Of a DNA stretch of 18,390 nucleotides, positions 7,811-17,792 are shown in pieces. Made by a program: the position numbers and the translations under genes. Position 1 is the first letter of the stretch. The number at the start of each line of letters is the position of its first letter. The stretch comes from Pigoraptor vietnamica (taxonomy: Eukaryota; Opisthokonta; Filasterea). The notes under the pieces are model-generated. The model was not told the DNA's origin. It worked only from the letters and a program-made list of their open reading frames with translations, and made no database searches. The stretch is taken from assembly GCA_943704525.1 (NCBI GenBank), contig CALSCQ010000304.1, positions 1 through 18,390 of the forward strand. The letters run 5' to 3'.

Positions 7811-8340
7811 GGTTAGGTGAGTGTGCCCGTAAGAGTGTGCTTATGAGAGAGTACTTATACGAGGTGCCAGTGTGCGTGTGAGATAATCGGCCGGGGCGCG
7901 AGGGAGAGTGCGTAAGAGTGCGTGCGCGTTAGCGAGAGCACGAAAGAGTGTGTGCATGAGTGCGTGCGCCACGGCGTGTGAGAGCGGCGGAGGGGGCGTA
8001 AGAGGCTCAGGCTGTGTTGGTGGGTGACTGCGTGTGAGAGAGTGCGTGAACTGAAGAGATTCAGAGCGTACGGGAGCCGAGTGTGCCTGTGCGAGTGACT
8101 GCGTGAAAGACTGCCAGTGAAAGTAAGAGTAAGAGGGCGTGCGGGTGCGGGTAAGTGAGAGAGTGTGTGCTTGAGAACGTGACTGAGTGAAAACAGCTTT
8201 CATGTGACTGGACTGGAGCCGGTGCCGTGCATAAGGGAGCGCGTGCGGGAGAGCGTGCATGCGAGAGAGTGCGTAAATGTTGTGTGAGCCGTGTAGTGGG
8301 CACGCGCATACGCCGGGTGTGGCCAGGCACTGAGCTTTTG
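7810..8340. repeat. GTG/GAG-rich low-complexity tract
   Basis: The plus strand is dominated by the words GTGCGTGAGAG, GAGAGAGTGCGT and AGTGAGAGAGTGTG without a fixed period. The minus-strand frames give Ser-, His-, Thr- and Arg-rich peptides typical of low-complexity DNA. Purine and G+T bias continues from the G-rich repeats on the left, so about 1 kb (7290-8340) has one strand nearly free of C-runs. Confidence 0.7.
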
Positions 8341-8682
8341 GCAGTCAGAGATCGGGATGCGTGAAAGTGACGGCGCCGATCGCGAGAGCATGCGACAACA
8401 AGTTTGCCGTAGTCAGACTGGTGCAGTTGCGACGGCGATGCACGTGTTCCCGGCATCGCCCGGTGCTACATTGTCCGCCGGCGTGCACGTTTGGGCCACT
8501 GGGCTGCACGCTCCACGCTCAGCTCCACGAGACCTTGCGGACGCACTGGCATGAACTCCCGCGCACGCCCACGCATGCCATCAGTGCGCCGTGAACGACT
8601 GTCGTGCGAATGACGTAAGCAAGATTCTGATTACGCGTCTTCAGTAATATGTGCGGCAGCGTGCGTCGTGACGGCGCGGCTA
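8341..8682. other. Intergenic, no gene seen
   Basis: The composition is mixed GC-rich with short overlapping frames on both strands (the longest about 75 codons), none with a domain or a donor-acceptor chain. I find no tRNA or other structured RNA. Confidence 0.5.
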
Positions 8683-8712
8683 GTTGCGGCAAGCGAGACA
8701 CTTTGTCGCAAC
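8683..8712. repeat. Small stem-loop (10-bp arms), first of a related pair
   Basis: GTTGCGGCAA at 8683-8692 pairs with TTGTCGCAAC at 8703-8712 with one mismatch, around the 10-nt loop GCGAGACACT. The same arm and loop words recur in the larger stem-loop at 8749-8812, so the two are copies of one element. Confidence 0.7.
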
Positions 8713-8748
8713 ACGGCAAAGGCGTTTAGTAGGGGGATTTCGCTAGTT

Positions 8749-8812
8749 GCGGCAAATTTTCCTTTGTTGCGGCAAATGAGACACTTTGCCCCAACTAAGG
8801 AAATTTTGCCGC
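8749..8812. repeat. Long stem-loop (28-bp arms, 8-nt loop)
   Basis: The arms 8749-8776 and 8785-8812 are inverted copies of each other with three mismatches in 28, around the loop TGAGACAC. The outer part is built from GCGGCAAATTTTCCTT and its complement. The inner part, GTTGCGGCAAA..TTTGCCCCAAC, matches the smaller hairpin at 8683-8712. A further TTGCGGCAA word lies at about 8842. It could be the remnant of a small foldback (MITE-like) element, a small-RNA hairpin, or a structure at the 3' side of the beta-helix gene. No target-site duplication is obvious. Confidence 0.75.
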
Positions 8813-9035
8813 CTGCCATCAAAAAAGGGTTTTAGTCACTACTTGCGGCAATTTCTTAGTCGGGGCAAAAAAGCCGCGCCGCTTGTGAGACGGTCTCTGA
8901 CAAACACGGTCAACTGCCGATCATAAACTGATGCCGCGGGGGCGTCTGAACTGACCCAGCGGCGCCGGCCGGCACTCACACGCAGAATTCTAAACTGGCA
9001 CTAACAACTGACAGAGTCGACAGGGAACAAGTTCG
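8813..9035. other. Downstream flank of the beta-helix gene
   Basis: This holds the presumed 3' untranslated region of the minus-strand beta-helix gene. I find no AATAAA on the minus strand in this interval; the polyadenylation signal must be a variant or lie further left. Nothing else is recognisable. Confidence 0.4.
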
Positions 9036-11134
9036 TTACATTGTCGACGGCACAACGATTTTCAAGAAATCCCGCGCCATTTGCACAATAGCTTCGGAGG
9101 GCGGCAAAGTGCGCACCGTGCTGCCCGTGTCGTAGCCGTGCAGCTGTGCGCGAGGTATGCTCCACCAGACATCCCCGCACAACCCGAGGTAGACGACGTC
9201 GCCGGGCGCGTTGTAAAAGACGTTGTTGGCAGTGTAGGGTATGACTCCACCCGTGTCGTTCTCGTCACACGGCAGCAAAATGTAAGGTGCGGTCCAATCG
9301 TACTGGAGGACGCATGTGTTGTTCGTCCACACATTCCCGTAGCCGCTCACCCCCAGCTGTCCCAAGGCGGAAAAAATGCACGATGGGCAGGCGTACTGCA
9401 GTGGAATGACGACCCAAACACGACGATCTGTTATTACACTCACAGAACTGGCCACACAACCAGAACCAAGCACGCACCTGCTTGTTGTAGAACCTTGCGT
9501 CCGCGAAGAGGTAGAGGTTGTTTGTGACCGTGTGGTGGTGACCAAGAAAGCTCTTGTATCCGCCGTACACGAGCACGTTGCCCGTGTCGTAGTAATACAT
9601 CGATCCGTCGTCGTGGTCTGCGGTGGCCCGGAAGACGACACGAAAAACCAGAAAATTTAATTAGTAAGCGCATTAGAAACCACATGACAGCGCAGCCAGT
9701 AACGCGAGGACGACAGGCGCATGAGCGGTACTAGAGATATCAACTACCAAGCTGGAGTTACAGTACAGTTCAGATTAATTGCGACGCAGCTCTTACCGAT
9801 CGGCCAGTTTCCGTAATAATTGTTGAAGAAAAAATTAGACGTCACGTTGCTTTGGACGGGCAGAAGTGATGTCACGCCGTCCACGCGGAGGTCGTGCAGA
9901 TAGGGCACGCGGTCCCACGTGTTGAGTTGGCCGTGGTCGCTTGTCTCGCGCACCATGTTGAATACGAGATTCCCTTCAACGCTATTGCCGCCCCCAAACC
10001 CGTCGTTCAGGTTGATGCCCGCACGGGGGCCGTTGAAGAACACGTTGTTGCGCACCTTTGACTGGCACGACAGCGACTGCACGTACCCGCACACCTGCTT
10101 GCCGTACACGCCAATGTCGTACGCGATGTTTCCTTCGATGAGATTCCCGCGCGGCTGATTGCCGTCCGTGCCGTCGTTGAGGCGCACCGATCCCACAGAC
10201 ACAATGGCGCTGTCGCCCAGTAGGAAGAACTCGTTGCGCGCCACGACCGCCCCGCGGTTGTAGTTGGACAGGAACACCGCATTGCCGCCCGTCGCGTTGA
10301 ACGTGTTGCCAGCGATGACGACGTGCTCGCCACCCTCCACAAAGACGGTGCCGCCGCGGTGAACGGACCAATCCCCTCCCGAAGGCGCCTGTAATAAAGC
10401 CGCGCGGCAAAAAAATTGCGTCCCGTCAGTGCCCATTGCCGTGCAAGCACACGCTTGCACGGCGCGCCGACACTGACGCCCCAACGCTGCAATTCACAAA
10501 ACGCCTCGACTCCATCATAAAGTGCAGCCTTGAAGTATCAATAATTAAAACTAACTGAAGCCCATCGTTAGCGGCATAATCTCATTCTCGGCTAATGTGG
10601 GTACGTCATTAAACGGAGTGGAGGCGTTGTCGAGAAAACTTACTTCGTACGGTCTAAGGAACGTCGGGGCCGTTTGTGTGAACGTGAGCCCATGGATGGA
10701 CACGTTACGCACGGGCTCTTTCATACTCCCACCGATGCGGAAGATGGTCTCTACTCCGGATGCGGTGAAGACGGCGGAGGCAAAGTCGCTGGCGTTGGGG
10801 TAGTAATAGAGCTCGTTCGTAGTGTAGTTGAGGTACCACTCGCCGGGGGAGTCCAGCTCCTCGAAGAGGTTTTCCAGGTAGAATTCGGATCCCTACAGAA
10901 ATTGAAACCAACTGTTACAAACAATCACGAGCCCGACGGGTCAGGCGTTAAAAAACGCCAGCCCGCCTTATCGGGGAAATTATGCCTGACCGACTTACAC
11001 ATACAGTAAAGGCCGCAAATGCACACAATAGGGAAAACCAGCGACCACTACGCGCGCATGTTTGCCGCGCAGCTACACGCCAACAGACCATTCGCGGACT
11101 TGGTGAGTGCGACACACACACACACACATACACA

Positions 11135-11165
<31 letters not shown>

Positions 11166-11245
11166 CGCACGCACACACACGCACGCACACACACACACAC
11201 ACGTGCACAGCACACAAACACATACGCACACACACACACACGCAC

Positions 11246-11284
<39 letters not shown>

Positions 11285-13285
11285 CGCACACACACACACG
11301 CACGCACACACACGGCACACACACACAGCACACGCACACACACGGCACACACACACAGCACACACACACACACACACACACAGCACACACACGCACGAGT
11401 ACACACCGCATACAACCGACAAAGGACACAACCGCCAATGATGCGATCGCCCGAACTTTAAAGCCAGATCTGTCAGATTGTTGACAATAAACAAGCCAGA
11501 TCTCGAACTAGGCAGGAAGGCATCAGTTCCCGTGCACACGCACCCCCTCGGTAGACCCACGCGCCTCCTGGAAGCCGCCGTAACTCCACGTGAACATGTG
11601 GTTCGCCTCATCGTGAGAGTCAATGCGAAACTGCCATCCGCCTGCAGTGCCATGAAAAGAAATGTATGTTCAAAACCGTGATGGAGGGACGTTCGAACTG
11701 CACTGCAGTGCACGAGAACAAATTGGCCATGCAACCACCACAGCTTCACTCACCCCAATGGGCATAATGGAATACGTGCGCAATTCCTAGTGCGCGGCAG
11801 TCATAATGAGCACTCGTATCGAGAACGACATGAGTGACAGATGCCGACGAACTGCCGCGTGTTCACTCACCAGTCTCGGGATGCGCGTAAGTCCGATTCG
11901 GCAGATCCTGCGGATAATATTGCACCCCGCTCGTAATCGCATAAATGTTCGCAAAATAGTTAACCGGCGGACTGTACTGGCTGACCGGACCGTTGAAGCC
12001 CACGGTGTACGACGGAAAGGCGCCGGGACGCGTGGGTGTGTCAATGCGCACTTCCGTGGCTGGAGGCGACGGACGTGAAGGAAGCCACGCGACCGCCTTA
12101 ATAGAGCCGCAATCACGGGGGAAACCAGAGTCAGACAGTCTGGACGGACCGCTTGCGCGACCAGCGACGCCAAACACAGATCACTTGCACTGTACTGTAT
12201 GGCCGCGTTCGCCCACCCACCCTCATGATGTAGCCAGTCGTGTTCGTGTGCAACCCCATTGTCTCTGGATTTGCGTTTGGGTATCGTGCACGCACCGCTC
12301 GCCGTCCGTTGACGAAGAGAGTGTCGAACTGGCCGCAACCAGACGCTGTCACTGCGAGATCAGATTGTGGTTATCGGATTGTCAATCAGAACGACCATAC
12401 GAAAGACGGTAACCAATCGCAAAATTTGACGCTCCCTCACCATTGGCCACGAACAGGACCCCTCCCTCCGGAAGAGGCGCCGGCGGGTGTGCGACAGGTA
12501 CCCACGACAGTGCACCCAGAGGGCAGCCGGCCGACAGCACCGGCTCCTCGTCACCGAATGCGCCAATATCCAAAAAGCTATCCTCGGGGCCCAGCGTAAT
12601 TTCCCGCGCAATGCGGTACAGCCCACCACGCAGCATAATGCTTACAGTGACGCCGTCCGCCTGCAATGCACGAAGGGCGCGGGATTGCGCCACCGCAAAA
12701 GCAATCGACTTGAACGGCGCATTCTCATTCCCGCCGCCCACCGCGTCGCGCCCATTTGCCGGGTCCACGAAGAGGGTCGGTCCGGCGTTCCTGTGCGAGT
12801 CGGCAAAGTACGCCTTCGCAGCGGACGCAACCTGGGCTCGCACGAGCCGCGCATCAGGCACCGTGGGTCTCGTGCCGTTACACGGCGCTATTCCAAGCTG
12901 GAACGCGTCGAACACTTGCACGAGAGGCCCTCGTTCGGGGAGAAGCATGCGCGCATAGTCCCACGCGGCCTGCTTGACGCCGCAGTCGAATACGGGATCA
13001 ATGTCGAGAGGCCTGCACCCGCGCAACTGATGGGTTAGAACGGGCCACGGCACAAAAGACACATCGGCCGATCAGTGAGTCACCGGCGCTCCCGACTGTC
13101 AATGGCCTGGCCTAGGCACAATGCGCCACACACCTAACGAGGTCCTGAAAGGAATCGTTGCGTATCGGAAGCCCCAGCGGCTGCGTGAGTCCCCGCAGAT
13201 TTAAGCGCTGCAACGGGGTTGCTGTTGCAATGGCCCACAGCGCAAGGTTGATTAGGACGGCACTGCGCAACGGTGAGGGTACCAT
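9036..13285 (-). CDS. Secreted right-handed parallel beta-helix protein, 10 exons, 850 aa
   Basis: Exons in transcript order: 13285-13134, 13012-12441, 12351-12221, 12096-11871, 11786-11754, 11641-11544, 10892-10644, 10388-9797, 9617-9478, 9395-9036. Lengths sum to 2553 nt, exactly 851 codons with stop, and every join keeps frame. All introns are GT..AG. The ATG at 13285 opens an N-terminus with a hydrophobic core (LINLALWAIATA, about residues 10-21), a likely signal peptide. A DUF1565-like entry motif (LFVDPANGRDA, residues 131-141) follows, then FVNGRRAVRARYPN in exon 3 and AHVFHYAHWG across exon 5. The family block EFYLENLFEELDSPGEW lies at 407-423. The Asn- and Gly-rich beta-helix coils span about 470-730 (VVIAGNTF, NLIEGNIAYD, VRNNVFFNG, VEGNLVFN). 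IDHDDGS (684-690), created by the exon 8-9 join, is an acidic His/Asp cluster that could be catalytic or metal-binding. Proteins of this fold include polysaccharide lyases, epimerases and hydrolases; the substrate is not readable here. The C-terminal 120 residues are Cys-containing. The exon 3-4 acceptor and the exon 10 acceptor are the least certain joins. Confidence 0.88.
10893..11543 (-). other. Unusually long intron 6 of the beta-helix gene
   Basis: At 651 nt it is two and a half to ten times the length of every other intron in the window (67-255 nt). The donor is GTGCGT just after codon 404 and the acceptor is TTTCTGTAG before GGATCC. Nearly half of it is a CA/TG microsatellite. Expansion of that tract accounts for much of the extra length. 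Confidence 0.85.
11112..11396. repeat. CA/TG microsatellite (~285 bp) with a 30-bp superimposed period
   Basis: Plus strand is almost entirely (CA)n interrupted by CG and GCA steps; the transcript (minus) strand is therefore (UG)n. Part of it is itself duplicated: CACGGCACACACACACAGCA occurs at 11311 and again at 11341, a 30-bp period. It lies inside intron 6 of the beta-helix gene. The long Thr/His and Val/Cys frames on the two strands are artefacts of the dinucleotide repeat. Confidence 0.97.
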
Positions 13286-14088
13286 GGCTCCGACGTCGGC
13301 AGACGGTGCTAGTCCGACGCTGCGTGCTAGGTTATGTGTCTCTCTGATGGTGTCCGTGCGCAGGCTGCTCTGGGCCGCAGGAGCTTTAGTGGCTTCAACG
13401 ACGGGAATCTAAACGCGCGCGACGTCATCAAAAACCAACCAATCACCCACTGGCCGTACCGACATGCCGTACCGAGCCCCACGTGTCCGTGCAGATTGAA
13501 CTGTGAAAGTTCCAATTAGTGAGCAAATATTGGTGGGAGATTCAATTCAACTGCCGCGAAAATGTCACGTGATCAGTAAAGAAACGTCTCCTAATCAGCC
13601 GAGATTTCGGCTAGTCGTAGCGAGTGATCTGGAGCGCGTTGAGTGGAAGCGAGCGACTCAACAGATCTCAATCGCGAGACAGAGTTGCGACAAAAGCTCA
13701 ATTTGTTAAGGTGATAAGCGTTCAGGTTGCGGAACAAGTAAACTGCTGTACGAAGCAGTACACAAATACGCGCTGCGGCGAAGGAGAGAGAAGGAGAGCG
13801 GCGAGAGAAGCGCGACTGAGTGAGACGCGGCGCTCAGAGAGAAAGAGAGAGAGAACTGCGCGACGCGACAGCGAGGATCGGTAGTGGGCGTGGTCAGGCG
13901 ACGCACAATTTGGGGAAGTCTTCGGCAAGCGGACGATCGGATTTGCATCCGAGTAGGCTGTCTGACGTCAGAAGTGCGCCAGTACTTGGCTCTTACAAGG
14001 AAGTCTATACTCCATAGTCCTGCTGTCGTTGCACCCCACAAGTGCAGGCGCACTCATCCCAATGCTTTTCTTTTCTCCGAATCAATGC
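13286..14088. other. Intergenic region upstream of the beta-helix gene
   Basis: It contains the presumed promoter of the beta-helix gene (transcribed leftward) and the end of the kinase transcript. Frames are short and without domains. A GA-rich block lies at 13776-13880. A small inverted repeat ACTGCT/AGCAGT sits at 13742-13759. Confidence 0.5.
13776..13880. repeat. GA-rich (CT-rich on the transcript strand) low-complexity block
   Basis: Plus strand is made of GGAGAGAGAAGGAGAG, GCGAGAGAAG and AGAGAGAAAGAGAGAGAG words. Read on the minus strand it is a CT-rich tract about 490-600 nt upstream of the beta-helix start codon, so it could be a promoter element or a plain microsatellite. Confidence 0.7.
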
Positions 14089-14094
14089 TTTATT
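14089..14094 (-). terminator. AATAAA polyadenylation signal of the kinase gene
   Basis: The hexamer AATAAA reads on the minus strand at 14094-14089, about 67 nt after the TGA stop of the kinase gene, within GTGAATAAAGCATTG. Position and strand match a cleavage and polyadenylation signal. Confidence 0.65.
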
Positions 14095-14161
14095 CACGTC
14101 TCTCCGTGAGACTGTACGTTAAACGACTCACACTAGAAGGACAAAACGCACGATACGAAAA

Positions 14162-17100
14162 TCACATCCACGTCGGGTTGCCGGCCGTCTGGTTCCTCGG
14201 CCCAGTTGTAGACTCTGGGGGTGGCGTGAACGACTTCGTATTCGAGCCGAGGCCCTGGTACACACTCGTGCCGTTGGTGACGTTGAGGGGAGTTGGCATG
14301 AAGGGCGCGCCGCTTGTCCGAACATAGCCGCTTGAATTGCAACGCAGACGTCCAATCATATCGCCACGCGCGCCGTCTGTCATGTGTCCCAGCTGCAGCG
14401 ACGAGTCGTCGGCAGATGTTGAAATGACGTCCATGCCACTTAGGCGGCTCTCAAAAGCAGCGAAGGGCGACGAGAGGCCTGCGACAGACGCGTAACTTCC
14501 GTTCACTTGGAGCGAGCCTGCGGTTGGCGCGTGATGATTGTGCGCGTTGCTCGCGTTGCTCTCGAGCCACTGCACGATCTCGCCGAAATCAGGGCGCCGC
14601 GTTGGATCCTGCTGCCACGCGAGGCGAATAAGGAGCGCGATGGCGCGCGGCAGCGACGGCGTAATCGGCGGTCGACGATTATGGTAGGCCATTTCCGCCG
14701 CAGCGAGCGCTACAATCGTATCGGGTACAACTTAGCCAATATGCAATAAAATCGGGGAGATCGAAAATGCAAAAGCAACTCAAGAGTATACGGCAATGGC
14801 GGCAACGCACCGGGTTTAAGGTGCTCGAACGGAAGGCAGCCCGAATAAAGTTCCCAGACGCAAAGCGCGTAGCTGAATATGTCAGCGCGTGTGGTGTACT
14901 TCGACCCCTGCACGAATACCTCGGGCGCCATCCACCGAAGATTCTGCGCCAGCGAAGACAAGCAAATTAGGGAAACAGGGCATCAGCCACCATGAAATCG
15001 GAGAAATTCGCACCCCTGGTTGCTTCGTCATGTCTTCCTCGCTTGTTGCAGCACGAAGGATGCGGCTCTCTCCAAAATCGGCGACCTGCGCGCGTCCCGT
15101 GCGACGTCAGGACCCAACTACAAAACATCGAGCGCGCCAAAACGAAACATACCTTCGGTACAAGTGTCTGGCCGTCAATGAGGATATTATGGCTATTGAG
15201 GTCGCGATGAATGACAGGGTTCGGAAGAGTGTGAAGGTAGTACATGCCCCGCGCAACGCCGAGTGTGATAGTCAACTTCGCCTGAGGATCTAGGGCACTG
15301 GAACCGGAAAGGAAAGACGGTCAGAAAGGGGCGTCACCATCCGGGACACACGCGCGAGCGGCTACTCCACGGATGCGTCGTCCAATCGCAAGCAAGTCAC
15401 ATATCAGTGGCAGGTGCATGCATAAATGCAAATAAATACGCGACCCACCGCTTTTCGACGTGTAGTATCTTGTGCAGAGAACCGCCCGACACAAACTCCG
15501 TCACGATGCAAAAGCGCTATGACGGGGGTCAAGAGATTATGAGTCTTCAAAAGTTTCTCAACACATGGCGAGAAACGCCAAAGGGGATCATAAGACGCGT
15601 TGCAACTTACACTTGGTTCTGTGATGCAGGCACCGACGAATTTGATCTGAGAAGAAACGAGGAGACCATTAATCCGCATGCCAGGGCCAAAAAAACAAAA
15701 GAGGGAAGAGGGGTAATGACTGCTTACCACATTCATATTTTCAAGTTGAGAGAGGATCGCCACTTCGCGGCAAAACAGCTCAATGTCCGAGCGGGCACGC
15801 ATGGACCCCGTGCGCAGCCGTTTGACGGCAACGACCTGGTCGCCCAGGAGCCCACGGTACACCTTTCCGAAAGATCCTGTTCGAGAGATACACACGATCT
15901 TAATGAGTTCCTGCCCGCGTAGCCCAAACAACACACCGATCGCGCGGAAATAGTGTCCCACCAGTTCCAACAATCTCTTGAAAGTCAATGTCTCCAATAT
16001 CAAGCTGCAGTGCTCGTCGTAATGTCGACCGGAGCTGAAGAATCTCCGCCTTTTCTGCGCTCACAAACAACTTGTCAGTGGGTCCAAAGTAATCGGCGGC
16101 GGGAACGGCTATCGGAAATCGTACACAGCAACGCACCTCGCGTAACGCTGCGTATTCTGCCGAGTGGCGACGGAATCACATACGCCTCAACTTCGGCTTG
16201 CGCGGGGGGCGACGTCAGCCCAGGGGATGATGAAGAGGTCGTGGCGTAAACACCGTTCGTCCCCGTCCCCGTCCGCATCACGTGGCGCTGAAGAACCTCA
16301 ACAATGTCGTCAAAGCCTATGGTCCAACATCAAACAAAAGAGGTCAGGCATCCACCGGCCAAACTCGGTCCATAGAGAGGCAGTCTCACCTTTGTCGTAC
16401 GCCCACTTCACTGGCGGCGCGCCATCAAGTGTCTTGATAAGCGGATCTGCGCCGCTTTCGAGCAGCACAAGAACGACAGCAAAATGTCCGTTCCAGCAGG
16501 CGCTGTGCAAAGCTGCGCCAGGAATCGGAAACAAATTACTTACTGAGCAGAACCGCAGGGCCATGCTAGCGCAACACCTACGAGTGTGACCGTCTCGTCC
16601 ACCGCGCTTGTTCACGTCGACGCCGCCAGAAAGGGTCACAAGGTAGCGAACGAGATCGACGGACCCGTTCGTGCACGCGGCATGAAGTGGAGTTTCGCCG
16701 AAGACATTCTCAGCCCCCAAATTCCTTGTCACGCCAAGAGACACCAAAAATCGCACAACTTCCACTTGGCCGCCGTAACACGCACTGCGGGCGAAGTAGT
16801 AGTCAGAGAGTTGGTTTCAATAAGCCACCACCGTGTAGACGACTGCACACACCTGTGTAAGGGCGAGTCCCTGTAGCAATTAACACTGTAGGAGTCCGCG
16901 CTCTTCGTAGCCCTCAAGAGTGCCTCGGCAACCGCCAGATTTCCGCGACGGCACGCATGGTGCAACGGCGTGTGCAGTTCCTTGTCCTTCGCATCCACTT
17001 CGATGCCGTTGCGCGCAAGAAGAGCCTCCACGAGACCTCGTCGGTCTTCGTACGAGGCGATGTGAAGCGGCGTGTCCCCCTTCGCACTCGGCGCATTCAC

Positions 17101-17792
17101 ATTCGCGCCCCGTTGGATGAGCGTACGCACGCATGCGTCATGGCCGAAGTGGATGGCGAGATGCAGCGGCGTAAATCCCCGGCTGTCCACTACGTCAGGC
17201 GAGAGGCCCACATCATCCAATAACAGCGGAACGAGCGCATCGTGTCCATACATGCACGCAATGTGCAGCGGCGTGACGTCCGACATGAAGCCGCCGCCAC
17301 CCGACGGCGAGATGGCTCGGTGCTCCGCATAGACCCGCAGGACACCAGCGTCGCCGCGCGCAGCTGCGAGGTGGATCGGGACGACGCAATCCCGGTGCTG
17401 TTGCCGCGCGCCACCCGCGAACAATAGCCTCAGCACTTCGTGCGAGTTGGGAACGCGCGCCTCGCCGAGGCTTGCAATGTGGAACACAGTGAGGCCCGAT
17501 CGGGTCGCATACCCGGCGTTGTGGACATCCGCCTCGACGTCAGCCACGCGACCCTGTCGCACGGCGTGCAGTAGTGGCGGCCACGAGTCGCTGCCCTCGC
17601 TGCTAGCTTCGTCCTCCTGTGTGTGGTGTGGACCAACAATGAGTCTCCGACCAATGCACCACGCTGCGAGTCAATCAGCAGAGAGCCCACCGCAAGCTTC
17701 AGCTTCTCAACAAGACGTCGATACGCCTTTTGCCACTCGTCGCGCCACACGTCCTGAAGGGTGTTTTGGGGGCGCGACGTGTACGCCCCCAT
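14162..17792 (-). CDS. Ankyrin-repeat TKL-type protein kinase with myristoylation consensus, 13 exons, 871 aa
   Basis: Exons in transcript order: 17792-17691, 17616-16853, 16784-16582, 16512-16390, 16316-16137, 16054-15962, 15876-15728, 15646-15611, 15516-15449, 15297-15153, 15085-15014, 14943-14811, 14709-14162. They sum to 2616 nt (872 codons with stop) with all phases consistent. The first ATG follows an in-frame TGA at 17810-17808 and gives MGAYTSRP, an N-myristoylation consensus (Gly2, Ser6, Arg7). About 11 ankyrin repeats fill residues 45-410 ([40 protein letters not shown]); several are completed only by splicing. A linker of about 60 residues (Ser/Thr/Pro) and a coiled-coil-like [16 protein letters not shown] lead into a complete kinase domain (about 480-745): glycine loop GTGSFGKV, VAVK (Lys507), alpha-C Glu526, FVGAC and [11 protein letters not shown] typical of TKL kinases, HRDLNSHN (Asp605, Asn610), DFG (Asp624), RWMAPE. 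All catalytic residues are present, so it should be an active Ser/Thr or dual-specificity kinase. The tail (about 750-871) is Ser/Thr/Asn-rich. Likely membrane-attached signalling; the ligand of the ankyrin part is unknown. Confidence 0.93.

Noticed and set aside
7841-8456. Minus-strand frames of 131-139 codons rich in Ser, His, Thr and Arg
   Set aside because: They come from GTG/GAG low-complexity DNA and show no domain, conserved start context or splice sites.
10948-11749. Cys/Val-rich minus-strand and Thr/His-rich plus-strand frames of 120-230 codons
   Set aside because: They are translations of the CA/TG dinucleotide repeat, inside an intron of the beta-helix gene.
12487-13038. Plus-strand 183- and 171-codon frames opposite beta-helix exon 2
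   Set aside because: The minus strand in this interval gives a continuous protein with family motifs and correct intron phases at both ends.
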